Assembly: GCF_008704555.1 (NCBI RefSeq)
Contig: NZ_CP023702.1
Location: forward strand, 5,618,001-5,682,000
DNA: 64,000 nucleotides
Reading direction: 5' to 3'
Source: Streptomyces nitrosporeus
GTDB lineage: Bacteria > Actinomycetota > Actinomycetes > Streptomycetales > Streptomycetaceae
How positions within the stretch are numbered: position 1 is the first letter of the stretch; the number at the start of each line of letters is the position of its first letter. Of this stretch, positions 7,658 through 16,208 are shown piece after piece. The notes below the pieces were generated by a model, which made no database searches, was not told where the DNA came from, and worked only from the letters and a program-made list of their open reading frames with translations. The translations under genes and the position numbers were made by a program.

Positions 7658-8551
7658 ATGTCGTCCTCCGCGTCACCGCTCACCGCTTCCTCCATCGCCG
7701 CCCGACTCCGCGCCGCAGGCTGTGTCTTCGCCGAGGACGAAGCCGCACTCCTGATCTCCGCCGCGGCTGACCCCGGCGGACTCGCCGCCATGGTCGGACA
7801 CCGCGCCGACGGCCTCCCCCTCGAACACGTGCTGGGCTGGGCCGAGTTCTGCGGGCTCAGGATCGCCGTCGGACCCGGGGTGTTCGTGCCACGGCGGCGT
7901 ACCGAGTTCCTCGTCCGGCAGGCCGCGGCCGCGGCCCCCGTACGCCCCGTCGTCGTCGACCTGTGCTGCGGGTCCGGGGCGCTGGGCGCGGCACTCGCCT
8001 CCCTGGCGGACCCGGCCGAACTCCACGCCGCCGACGTCGATCCCGCCGCCGTGCGCTGGGCGCGGCGCAACCTCTCCGGCCTCGGACAGGTGCACGAGGG
8101 CGACCTCTTCACGCCGCTGCCCCGCTCCCTGCGCGGCCGGGTGGACGTCCTGCTCGCCAATGTGCCGTACGTGCCGAGCGACGACGTGGGCCTGCTGCCC
8201 GTCGAGGCGCGGGTGCACGAACCCCGGGTGGCCCTCGACGGCGGCGGGGACGGACTGGACGTACTGCGCCGGGTGGCGGCCGAGGCGCCCGGCTGGCTGG
8301 CCCCGGGCGGCAGCCTGCTGGTCGAGACCAGCGAACGGCAGGCGGCCCGGGCCGAGGAGGCGGTCGGCGCCCACGGGCTGGAGCCGCGGGTGGTGGTCTG
8401 CGACGAGCTGTACGCCACCGTCGTGATCGGCACCCGGCCCTGCACCCCGACCGGCGCGCCCGCCGTGCCCGCCCCGTCCCCTGTGCCCGGCGCGTCCACC
8501 CCGCCCACCGTGCCCGCCCCGTCCGTCGCACCCGCCCCGCCCGGCGGGTAA
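7658..8551 (+). CDS. HemK/PrmC-related protein N5-glutamine methyltransferase, putative
   Basis: A 297-residue SAM-dependent methyltransferase of the PrmC-like family. The N-terminal helical domain is followed by LEHVLGWAEFCGLRI and VFVPRRRTEFLV, a hallmark of PrmC relatives. Then come the SAM motif VVDLCCGSGALGAAL, the acidic DVDPAAVRWARRN and the catalytic loop LLANVPYVP, in place of the canonical NPPY. The final 40 residues are a Pro/Ala/Val low-complexity tail. The NVPY variant suggests a target other than the release factors, because true PrmC carries NPPY. The ribosome site AAAGG lies 7 nt before the ATG. Confidence 0.82.
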   Translation: MSSSASPLTASSIAARLRAAGCVFAEDEAALLISAAADPGGLAAMVGHRADGLPLEHVLGWAEFCGLRIAVGPGVFVPRRRTEFLVRQAAAAAPVRPVVVDLCCGSGALGAALASLADPAELHAADVDPAAVRWARRNLSGLGQVHEGDLFTPLPRSLRGRVDVLLANVPYVPSDDVGLLPVEARVHEPRVALDGGGDGLDVLRRVAAEAPGWLAPGGSLLVETSERQAARAEEAVGAHGLEPRVVVCDELYATVVIGTRPCTPTGAPAVPAPSPVPGASTPPTVPAPSVAPAPPGG

Positions 8552-8742
8552 CTCCCGCTCCCCGGCGCGCTCCCCGCGCTCCCCGCGCTCCTCGCACCCT
8601 GTGCACGCCCCCCGTCCGCCCCGGAGCCCGGCACACCCGGCCGGGTACCGGCGTGCGCCCGCGGGGAGTCCCGGCGCGCGCGTCCCGGCGGCCCCGTAGT
8701 CTCGAAAGACACGGTTGGTCCGTCGGGCAGGGAGAGCGTGGG

Positions 8743-11739
8743 ATGACATCGGTGCCGGGACGCAGAAGCAGTACCTTCACCCGGTTGCTGCGGCACGGAT
8801 TCACCGACCCGTCCGCCGCGGAACGGCTGCTGGACCTCCCCGAGCTCGCCTCCGTACGCTCCGACCCCGTCCTGTTCGACGCGCTCGGGGCGACCGCGGA
8901 CCCCGATCTGGCGCTGCACGGGCTCGTACGCCTCACCGAGGCGCAGGAACCCGGTGAGCGCCGGGTGCTGCTGGACACGGTCGTCACCGCCAAACCGCTC
9001 CGGGACCGGCTGCTCGGCGTCCTGGGCGCCTCCGAGGCGCTCGGCGACCACCTGGCCCGGCACCCCCGCGACTGGCAGGCCCTCGTCACCTACGAGGCGA
9101 GGGACCTGCACCCCGGCGTCACCGAGTTCGAGCGCATGCTCGCCGGCGCGGACGACCCGGACTCGCTGCGGGTCGCCTACCGCCGCGCCCTGCTCTCGAT
9201 AGCGGCCCGGGACGTCTGCGGCACCACCGACGTCGCCGAGGCCGCGGCCGAACTCGCCGACCTGGCGACGGCCACCCTGCGGGCCGCGCTGGCCATCGCC
9301 GAGGCCGCCGCCCCCGCCGACGCGGCACAGTGCCGGCTCGCCGTCGTCGCGATGGGCAAATGCGGCGGCCACGAGCTCAACTACGTCTCCGACGTCGACG
9401 TCATCTTCGTCGGCGAACCCGTCGAGGGCGCCGAGGAGACCAAGGCCATGCAGGCCGCGACCCGCCTCGCCGCCCACATGATGCGCGTCTGCTCCGACAC
9501 CACCGTCGAGGGCACCATCTGGCCCGTCGACGCCAACCTCCGGCCCGAGGGCCGCAACGGCCCCCTCGTGCGCACCCTGAGCTCCCACCTCGCCTACTAC
9601 CAGCGATGGGCCAAGACCTGGGAGTTCCAGGCCCTGCTCAAGGCCAGGCCGGTCGCCGGGGACGCCAGGCTCGGCGCGGAGTACGTCGAGGCCGTCTCCC
9701 CGCTGGTGTGGCAGGCCGCGGACCGGGAGAACTTCGTCGCGGACGTACAGAAGATGCGCCGCCGTGTCGTCGACAACATCCCCGTCGACCGGATCGACCG
9801 CGAGCTGAAGCTGGGGCCCGGCGGGCTGCGGGACGTCGAGTTCGCCGTCCAGCTGCTCCAGCTCGTCCACGGACGCGGCGACGCCTCCCTGCGCTCCGGC
9901 TCCACCCTGGACGCCCTGCGGGCACTCGCCGACGGCGGCTACGTCGGGCGGGCGGACGCCGCCCAGCTGGACGAGGCCTACCGCTTCCTGAGGACCATGG
10001 AGCACCACATCCAGCTCCACCGGCTGCGCCGCACCCACCTCGTCCCGGAGGACGAGGCCGACCTGCGGCGGCTCGGCCGTTCCCTGGGGCTGCGCACCGA
10101 CCCGGTCGCCGAACTCGACAGGGCCTGGCGGCGGCACGCCTCCGTGGTGCGGCGGCTGCACGAGAAGCTCTTCTACCGCCCGCTGCTGGACGCCGTCGCC
10201 CAGCTGACGCCCGGCGAGAGGCGGCTCAGCGCCGAGGCCGCCGTCGTCCGGCTGGAGGCCCTCGGATACGCCGACCCCACCGCCGCCCTGCGGCACCTGG
10301 AAGCCCTCTCGTCCGGGGTCTCCCGCAAGGCCGCCATCCAGCGCACCCTGCTGCCGGTGCTGCTCGGCTGGTTCGCGGACTCCGCCGACCCGGACGCCGG
10401 GCTCCTCGGCTTCCGCCAGGTCTCCGACGCGCTGGGCAAGACCCCCTGGTACCTGCGGCTCCTGCGGGACGAGGGCGCGGCGGCGGAGAACCTCGCCCGG
10501 GTCCTCTCGGCCGGCCGGCTCGCCCCCGACCTGCTGATGCGCGCCCCCGAGGCCGTCGCGCTGCTGGGCGACCCGGAAGGGCTGCGGCCGCGCGGCCGGG
10601 AGCACCTCGAACAGGAGGTGCTCGCCGCTGTCCGCCGCGCGCCGGGCGCCGAGGCGGCCGTCGCGGTGACCCGCGGGGTACGCCGCAGAGAACTGTTCCG
10701 TACGGCCGCGTCCGACCTGATCGGCTCCTACGGCACCGAGGACAGCCCCGCCGAGGCGGATCCCGGGGCGCTCGTGGACCGGGTCGGCCAGGCACTGACC
10801 GACCTGAACGCGGCCACCCTCTCCGGTGCGCTGCGCGCCGCCGTACGCGAGCAGTGGGGCGACACCCTGCCGGCGCGGTTCGCGGTCATCGGCATGGGCC
10901 GCTTCGGCGGACACGAGCTGGGTTACGGCTCCGACGCCGACGTCCTGTTCGTGCACCAGCCGCGTGAGGGGGTCGGCGACGAGGAGGCCGCGCGGGCGGC
11001 GAACACCGTCGTCACCCAGATGCGCAGACTGCTCCAGCTGCCCACCGCCGACCCGCCGCTGCTCATCGACGCCGATCTGCGCCCCGAGGGCAAGAGCGGC
11101 CCCCTGACCCGCACCCTGAAGTCGTACGCCGCGTACTACCGGCGCTGGTCGCTGGTCTGGGAGAGCCAGGCACTGCTGCGGGCCGAGCCGGTGGCGGGGG
11201 ACGAGGAACTCGGCCGGGCGTTCGTCGAGCTGATCGACCCGCTGCGCTACCCGGTGGAGGGGCTGGGGGACGAAGCCGTACGGGAGATCCGGCGGCTCAA
11301 GGCGCGGATGGAGTCCGAACGCATCCCCCGGGGCGCCGACCCCACCCTCCACACCAAGCTGGGCCGGGGCGGGCTCAGCGACGTCGAGTGGACGGTCCAG
11401 CTGATGCAGATGCAGCACGGCTGGGCCGAACCGGGCCTGCGGACGACCCGCACCCGCGAGGCACTGGCCGCCGCGAGCGCGGCGGAACTGATCCCCCACG
11501 AGGACGCGGCCACCCTGGACGAGGCATGGGTGCTGGCGACCCGGGTACGGAACGCGGTCATGCTGGTCCGCGGCCGGCCCGGCGACACCTTCCCCTCCAA
11601 CCCGCGCGAGCTGGCGGCGGTGGGCCGCTACCTGGGCTACGAGCAGGGACACGTGGGGGACATGCTGGAGGACTACCGGCGGATCACCCGGCGGGCGCGG
11701 GCCGTGGTGGAGGAGCGGTTCTACGGAGCCGCGGGGTGA
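8743..11739 (+). CDS. glnE: bifunctional glutamine synthetase adenylyltransferase/deadenylase
   Basis: A 998-residue enzyme that adds AMP to, and phosphorolytically removes it from, the conserved tyrosine of glutamine synthetase I. It has the two nucleotidyltransferase domains of GlnE. The first has motif GKCGGHELNYVSDVDVIFV (from residue 205) and the second GRFGGHELGYGSDADVLFV (from residue 719), each followed by DANLRPEGRNGPL or DADLRPEGKSGPL. Length matches other Streptomyces GlnE. A long open frame continues upstream, but ATG 8743 with GGGAGAG before it is the natural start. Its target GlnA, with Tyr397 intact, is encoded at 51.3-52.7 kb. Confidence 0.97.
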   Translation: MTSVPGRRSSTFTRLLRHGFTDPSAAERLLDLPELASVRSDPVLFDALGATADPDLALHGLVRLTEAQEPGERRVLLDTVVTAKPLRDRLLGVLGASEALGDHLARHPRDWQALVTYEARDLHPGVTEFERMLAGADDPDSLRVAYRRALLSIAARDVCGTTDVAEAAAELADLATATLRAALAIAEAAAPADAAQCRLAVVAMGKCGGHELNYVSDVDVIFVGEPVEGAEETKAMQAATRLAAHMMRVCSDTTVEGTIWPVDANLRPEGRNGPLVRTLSSHLAYYQRWAKTWEFQALLKARPVAGDARLGAEYVEAVSPLVWQAADRENFVADVQKMRRRVVDNIPVDRIDRELKLGPGGLRDVEFAVQLLQLVHGRGDASLRSGSTLDALRALADGGYVGRADAAQLDEAYRFLRTMEHHIQLHRLRRTHLVPEDEADLRRLGRSLGLRTDPVAELDRAWRRHASVVRRLHEKLFYRPLLDAVAQLTPGERRLSAEAAVVRLEALGYADPTAALRHLEALSSGVSRKAAIQRTLLPVLLGWFADSADPDAGLLGFRQVSDALGKTPWYLRLLRDEGAAAENLARVLSAGRLAPDLLMRAPEAVALLGDPEGLRPRGREHLEQEVLAAVRRAPGAEAAVAVTRGVRRRELFRTAASDLIGSYGTEDSPAEADPGALVDRVGQALTDLNAATLSGALRAAVREQWGDTLPARFAVIGMGRFGGHELGYGSDADVLFVHQPREGVGDEEAARAANTVVTQMRRLLQLPTADPPLLIDADLRPEGKSGPLTRTLKSYAAYYRRWSLVWESQALLRAEPVAGDEELGRAFVELIDPLRYPVEGLGDEAVREIRRLKARMESERIPRGADPTLHTKLGRGGLSDVEWTVQLMQMQHGWAEPGLRTTRTREALAAASAAELIPHEDAATLDEAWVLATRVRNAVMLVRGRPGDTFPSNPRELAAVGRYLGYEQGHVGDMLEDYRRITRRARAVVEERFYGAAG

Positions 11740-11982
11740 GACGGCGGGATCCGCGCCCCGAAGCGGCAGGGGGCGGTGCGGAAGCGGCGGGAGACGGTCC
11801 GGAAGGGCCGGGAGACGGTCCGGAAGGGCCGGGGGAGGCGGTCCGGAAGCGGTGGGTGGCCGGCCTCGGCACGCCTGGGGCCGGCCCTCCGCGCCGGACG
11901 CGGTCTCCCCGTACGCAACCTCCCCCGCCGTGATCACGTCTGACCGGGAGAGACGGGAACGGCGCGAGGAGAGAAGGACGCG
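11740..11982. repeat. glnE downstream region with 21-bp tandem repeats
   Basis: Two perfect copies of GGAGACGGTCCGGAAGGGCCG (21 bp; 11790-11810 and 11811-11831) are followed by a degenerate third (11832-11852) and preceded by a partial copy near 11767. No gene is supported in this stretch. Confidence 0.65.
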
Positions 11983-12120
11983 GTGGACGAGATCCTGGCG
12001 AAGGCGTGTACGTGGGTCGTGCGGGGCGTGGGGGCGGCTTTCGACTACGCCAGCCTGCGCACCGGTGTGGGGGTGCTCTCCGGGGCGACCCACCGGGACG
12101 GCGGCCGGAAGCGCCGCTGA
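11983..12120 (+). CDS. possible 45-aa basic-tailed small protein
   Basis: GTG at 11983 follows AGGAGAGAAGG and opens a 45-codon frame. The peptide starts VDEILAKACTWVVRGVGAAF, has an amphipathic or hydrophobic N-terminal half and ends in a basic GGRKRR tail. It lies between glnE and the convergent PAP2 gene. A good ribosome site and a membrane-seeking profile argue for a real gene; short length and high GC argue for caution. No family recognised. Confidence 0.35.
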   Translation: MDEILAKACTWVVRGVGAAFDYASLRTGVGVLSGATHRDGGRKRR

Positions 12121-12265
12121 GCGCGGACGGGGCCCGCACACACCAGGGTGCGGAGGGGGCCGCGTACCCGCCCGGGTGCGGACGGGCCCCGCGCACCCGG
12201 CGCGGACGGGGCCGCACGCTCCCGGTGCCGGACGGCCGGTACCGGGAGGGCCGGACGGCGGCCTC

Positions 12266-13330
12266 TCAGGCGCCGGGCGCGCTCGGGGGGACCGAGGCGG
12301 CCGCCTCCTGCGGGGTCCGCCCCTCCTGAGGGTTCCGGCGGGCCGAGGAGAGCCCCGGACGGGCCGTGTCCCGCCCCCGGCCCGGTGCGGGGCGCGGGGC
12401 GGGGCCGGAGGGACGGCGGCGGGCGGGCCGGCGGCCGAGGGCGGCCAGGCCACGCGGCGAGAAGCGCCTGCGGGCTGCGGCCGGGCCCGGCACCGCCTTC
12501 GGCAGGCGGTGCGGCAGCGATCCGTACCAGGTGTACGAGACGGCGTAGCCGAACGTCAGGCACGCCACCCCGCCCACCGCGTCCAGCCAGAAGTGGTTCG
12601 CGGTCGCCACGATCACCACCAGGGTCGCCGCCGGGTACAGCAGGCCCAGGACACGCGCCCACGGCGCACGCGCCAGCGCGAAGACGGTCAGCCCGCACCA
12701 CAGCGACCAGCCGATGTGCATCGACGGCATCGCCGCGTACTGGTTCGACATCTCCTTGAAGTTGCCCGAGGCCATGGAACCCCAGGTCTGGTGCAGCGCC
12801 ACCGTGTCGATGAACCCCCCGCCGTCCATCAGGCGGGGCGGGGCCAGCGGGAAGAGGTAGTAGCCGAGCAGGGCCACACCGGTGGTGGCGAAGAGGATCA
12901 GCCGGGCCGCCGCGTAACGGCCGGGGTGGCGGCGGAACAGCCAGACCAGCACCCCGATCGTCACGACGAAGTGCAGGGTCGCGTAGTAGTAGTTCATCGA
13001 CACGATCAGCCATGTCACCGAATTGACGGCCCGGTTGACCGTCTCCTCGAAGGCCAGACCGACCGTGTGCTCCAGCGACCAGATCCAGTCCGCGTTGCGC
13101 AGCGCCGCCGCCTTCTGCTCCGGCACCGCGTTGCGCACCAGCGAGTACAGCCAGTAACTCACCGCGATCAGCAGGATCTCGAACCAGAGACGGGGACGGC
13201 GGGGCGAACGCAGCGAACGCAGCCGCAGGGCCGTCGACCTCGTCGCCCCGGCCGGCTCCGGGCCGTCCACGACGAGTGACGGGGTGACCGCCCCGCGGTT
13301 TTCCTGTGTGGTCACGTGCGATTCACCCAT
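12266..13330 (-). CDS. PAP2-superfamily membrane phosphatase/phosphotransferase (aureobasidin-type)
   Basis: A 354-residue membrane protein with six or so helices. It shows the inositolphosphotransferase/PAP2_3 signature: NWLYS-like helix 1, GYYLFPLAPPRLM, then QYAAMPSMHIGWSLW (catalytic SxHxxW-like His) and ATANHFWLDAVGG (second His and Asp). Such enzymes hydrolyse or transfer lipid phosphate head groups at the outer membrane face. The last 80 residues are a Pro/Arg-rich disordered tail. ATG at 13330 begins MGESHVTTQ; a longer frame upstream has no support. No partner gene is obvious nearby. Confidence 0.82.
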   Translation of the reverse strand: MGESHVTTQENRGAVTPSLVVDGPEPAGATRSTALRLRSLRSPRRPRLWFEILLIAVSYWLYSLVRNAVPEQKAAALRNADWIWSLEHTVGLAFEETVNRAVNSVTWLIVSMNYYYATLHFVVTIGVLVWLFRRHPGRYAAARLILFATTGVALLGYYLFPLAPPRLMDGGGFIDTVALHQTWGSMASGNFKEMSNQYAAMPSMHIGWSLWCGLTVFALARAPWARVLGLLYPAATLVVIVATANHFWLDAVGGVACLTFGYAVSYTWYGSLPHRLPKAVPGPAAARRRFSPRGLAALGRRPARRRPSGPAPRPAPGRGRDTARPGLSSARRNPQEGRTPQEAAASVPPSAPGA

Positions 13331-13520
13331 AGGCGCAGAGTCTGCCAGATACGTCCCCCTCTGCCCGATGATCCTCCGGTCGGGTACCGGTCGCACATCG
13401 GCTCCTTCACAGGGGAGATCACGGGCAGCGGGCCATGGCGGCAGACTACCGGCCGGGACACGGGCGCGGACGGGGGAGTGGGCACGGGCCCGGACCGGCG
13501 GCGGGCCGGGGCCGGAGAGG

Positions 13521-14555
13521 TCAGACCGGCGACGGGCCGGGACCGGGCCCCGAGGCCGTGGAACCGCGTACCACCAGCTCCGGCATGAAGACGAACTCGC
13601 TGTGCGGGGCGGGGGTACCGCCGATCTCCTCCAGCAGGGTGCGTACCGCGGCCTGGCCCATCGCCGTCACCGGCTGCCGGATCGTGGTCAGCGGCGGATC
13701 GGTGAACGCTATGAGAGGGGAGTCGTCGTACCCGACCACCGACAGGTCGCGCGGGACCTCCCGGCCCATCCGGCGGGCCGCCCTGATCGCGCCCAGCGCC
13801 ATCATGTCGCTCGCGCACACCACCGCCGTACATCCGCGCTCCATCAGGGCGGTGGCGGCGGCCTGGCCGCCCTCCAGGGTGTAGAGGGAGTGCTGGATCA
13901 GCTCCTCCACCCCGGCCGCCGGCAGGTCCAGCTGCTCGCCCATCGTGGCGTGGAAGCCCTCGATCTTGCGGAGCACCGGCACGAAGCGCTTCGGGCCGAC
14001 CGCCAGACCGATCCGCTGGTGCCCCAGCGCCACCAGGTGCGTCACCGCGAGCCGCATCGCGGCACGGTCGTCGGGCGAGATGAACGGCGCCTGCACCTTG
14101 GGGGAGAAACCGTTCACCAGGACGAAGGGGACTCCCTGTGCCCGGAGTTGTTCGTAGCGTTGCATGTCGGCGGAGGTGTCGGCGTGCAGACCGGAGACGA
14201 AGATGATGCCCGAGACGCCGCGGTCCACGAGCATCTCGGTCAGCTCGTCCTCCGTGGAGCCGCCCGGGGTCTGCGTCGCCAGCACCGGGGTGTAGCCCTG
14301 CCTGGTCAGCGCCTGGCCGATGACCTGGGCCAGAGCCGGGAAGATCGGGTTCTCCAGCTCGGGGGTGATCAGGCCGACCAGACCGGCGCTGCGCCGGCGC
14401 AGGCGCACGGGGCGTTCGTAGCCGAGGACGTCGAGCGCCGCGAGGACTGATTCGCGGGTGGCCGCTGCAACACCGGGCTTGCCGTTGAGTACGCGGCTGA
14501 CCGTCGCTTCGCTGACCCCCGCCTGAGTTGCGATATCGGCAAGCCGTGCGGTCAT
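13521..14555 (-). CDS. malR: LacI-family maltose regulon repressor
   Basis: A 344-residue repressor, divergent from malEFG. The N-terminal HTH is MTARLADIATQAGVSEATVSRVLNGKPGV, split here as an Asp-Ile-Ala helix, turn and recognition helix VSEATVSRVLNG. A periplasmic-binding-protein-like effector domain follows (GLVGLITPELENPIFPAL, VVCASDMMALGAIRAAR, DPPLTTIRQP). Streptomyces MalR (Reg1 in S. lividans) represses malEFG and alpha-amylase genes until maltodextrin is present. CTTGC/GCAAG motifs lie in the shared intergenic region and upstream of the amylase. Note the very similar second LacI protein at 19.9-20.95 kb. Confidence 0.9.
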   Translation of the reverse strand: MTARLADIATQAGVSEATVSRVLNGKPGVAAATRESVLAALDVLGYERPVRLRRRSAGLVGLITPELENPIFPALAQVIGQALTRQGYTPVLATQTPGGSTEDELTEMLVDRGVSGIIFVSGLHADTSADMQRYEQLRAQGVPFVLVNGFSPKVQAPFISPDDRAAMRLAVTHLVALGHQRIGLAVGPKRFVPVLRKIEGFHATMGEQLDLPAAGVEELIQHSLYTLEGGQAAATALMERGCTAVVCASDMMALGAIRAARRMGREVPRDLSVVGYDDSPLIAFTDPPLTTIRQPVTAMGQAAVRTLLEEIGGTPAPHSEFVFMPELVVRGSTASGPGPGPSPV

Positions 14556-14655
14556 GAGGGGACTGTACCGGGCGCGTGTCGGATTGCCCACCGTGTACCG
14601 GATCCGGGCGGCCCGGCCCGCAGGAACCGGCTCGCGGACGCCCCGGCCGAAACGT

Positions 14656-14672
14656 CTTGCAAAGTCTTGCGG
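14656..14672. promoter_or_regulatory. candidate MalR site (direct repeat)
   Basis: CTTGCAAAGTCTTGCGG holds two CTTGC units 10 bp apart, one helical turn, in the malR-malE intergenic region. The same CTTGC core recurs upstream of the amylase. Confidence 0.55.
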
Positions 14673-14753
14673 TCCTCGCTCGTGTGATCCGAAAGAGCCG
14701 CCGGACCGGCTGTTCACGGGGCCTGGCCTGGGATGTGCAGGGGGAAACCGGTT

Positions 14754-14772
14754 CCGTCAAGAGTCTTGACGG
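14754..14772. promoter_or_regulatory. perfect 19-bp palindrome upstream of malE
   Basis: CCGTCAAGAGTCTTGACGG has perfect 9-bp arms around a central G. TTGACG within it could be the -35 of the malE promoter, so a repressor bound here would exclude RNA polymerase. Confidence 0.6.
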
Positions 14773-14809
14773 CAACCTTGAGGACACGCCAATGTAACGA
14801 TCGTCGGAG

Positions 14810-14830
14810 CTTGCAGAAATCTTCCGCAAG
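14810..14830. promoter_or_regulatory. candidate MalR site (inverted CTTGC/GCAAG)
   Basis: CTTGC at 14810 and GCAAG at 14826-14830 form an inverted pair with an 11-bp spacer containing a further TCTT. It sits about 85-105 bp before the malE start. Confidence 0.5.
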
Positions 14831-14913
14831 GTCTTTCGGTCGCCTTTCATCCTTGTTACGTTCACGTCGACCCGGCGCCGCGACGGAGCGGTACGGCAGT
14901 TGAAGGAGTTCAG

Positions 14914-16188
14914 ATGCGACGTGGCATAACGGCCACCGCCCTGGTCGCGGCCCTGGCGCTCGCGGCGACCGCCTGCGGCAGTGACGAGGAGTCCGGCGGC
15001 GGCAGCAAGAGCTCGGGCGAGCTCTCCGGCACGGTGACGTGGTGGGACACCTCGAGCGTCGGCACCGAGGACAAGGTCTTCAAGAAGATCGCCGAGGGCT
15101 TCGAGAAGAAGCACCCGAAGGTCGACGTCAAGTACGTCAACGTTCCCTTCGGTGAGGCGCAGAACAAGTTCAAGAACGCCGCCCAGGCCGGCTCCGGCGC
15201 CCCCGACGTCATCCGCTCCGAGGTGGCCTGGACGCCCGAGTTCGCCGACCTCGGCTACCTCGCCCCGCTGGACGGCACCGCCGCGCTGAAGGACGAGAGC
15301 GACTTCCTGAAGCAGGCCGCCGCCTCCACGAAGTACGACGGCAAGACCTACGCCGTCCCGCAGGTCATCGACTCCATGGGCGTCTTCTACAACAAGAAGA
15401 TGTTCAAGGACGCGGGCGTCGAGCCCCCGGCCACCGTCGCCGACCTGAAGACCGTCGCCGAGAAGATCAAGGACAAGACCGGCAAGACCGGCCTCTACCT
15501 CCGCGGCGACGACTCGTACTACTTCCTCTCCTTCCTCTACGGCGAGGGCGGCGACCTGGTCAACGCCTCCGACAAGACGATCACCGTCGACAAGGCCGAG
15601 GGCGTCAAGGCCTTCGGCGTCGTCAAGGACCTGGTCGAATCCGGGGCGGCGAAGACCGACGCCACGGACGGCTGGGAGAACATGATGCAGTCGTTCAAGA
15701 ACGGCGATGTCGCGATGATGGTCAACGGCCCCTGGGCCGTGGCCGACACGCTGACCGGCGACCAGTTCAAGGACAAGGCCAACCTGGGCATCTCCACGGT
15801 CCCGGCCGGCTCCGCCGGCCAGGGCGCCCCGCAGGGCGGCCACAACCTCGCCGTCTACGCCGGCTCCGGGAACCTGGACGCCTCCTACGCCTTCGTCGAG
15901 TACATGACCTCGGTGGAGACGCAGGCGCAGACCGCCGGCGAGCTGAACCTGCTGCCGACCCGCACCTCCGCGTACGCCAAGCAGCAGGCCGTCGACAGCG
16001 AGATCGTCCAGTTCTTCAAGCCGGTCGTCGAGACCGCCGTGGAGCGCCCCTGGATCCCCGAGACCGGCAGCCTCTTCGCCCCGCTGAACACCGAGTACAC
16101 CAAGGTGCTCACCGGCCAGACCACGCCGGAGAAGGCCGCCAAGGCCACCGGTGACTCCTACCGCAAGCTCCTCAAGGGCTGGAAGTAA
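14914..16188 (+). CDS. malE: maltose/maltodextrin ABC transporter substrate-binding lipoprotein
   Basis: A 424-residue extracellular solute-binding protein (family 1). The signal peptide MRRGITATALVAALALAATAC ends in the lipobox LAATAC-type Cys, so the mature protein is a membrane-anchored lipoprotein. Sugar-binding-family features include WWDTSSVG, FEKKHPKVDVKYVNVPF, VPQVIDSMGVFYNKKMF and MVNGPWAV. AAGGAG lies 6 nt before the ATG. It is first gene of malE-malF-malG-agl-lacI and is preceded by the palindromes described above. It captures maltodextrins released by the secreted amylase and pullulanase. Confidence 0.95.
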   Translation: MRRGITATALVAALALAATACGSDEESGGGSKSSGELSGTVTWWDTSSVGTEDKVFKKIAEGFEKKHPKVDVKYVNVPFGEAQNKFKNAAQAGSGAPDVIRSEVAWTPEFADLGYLAPLDGTAALKDESDFLKQAAASTKYDGKTYAVPQVIDSMGVFYNKKMFKDAGVEPPATVADLKTVAEKIKDKTGKTGLYLRGDDSYYFLSFLYGEGGDLVNASDKTITVDKAEGVKAFGVVKDLVESGAAKTDATDGWENMMQSFKNGDVAMMVNGPWAVADTLTGDQFKDKANLGISTVPAGSAGQGAPQGGHNLAVYAGSGNLDASYAFVEYMTSVETQAQTAGELNLLPTRTSAYAKQQAVDSEIVQFFKPVVETAVERPWIPETGSLFAPLNTEYTKVLTGQTTPEKAAKATGDSYRKLLKGWK

Positions 16189-16208
16189 TCAGGAAGGCAG
16201 GCCGGCTG

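Noticed and set aside
5124..7676. Open frame joining the TetR protein with sequence antisense to the MFS gene
   Set aside because: The TetR homology begins at MESSTGLRERKK; upstream sequence is antisense to the exporter and contains no domain.
12121..12265. GC-rich direct-repeat-like stretch between the 45-aa frame and the PAP2 gene
   Set aside because: GCGGACGGGGCC-like fragments recur but without a fixed period; ordinary high-GC intergenic sequence.
7555..12453. 1.6-kb-codon open frame antisense to the HemK-like gene and glnE
   Set aside because: The opposite strand encodes complete glnE with both catalytic motifs; the antisense product is low-complexity.
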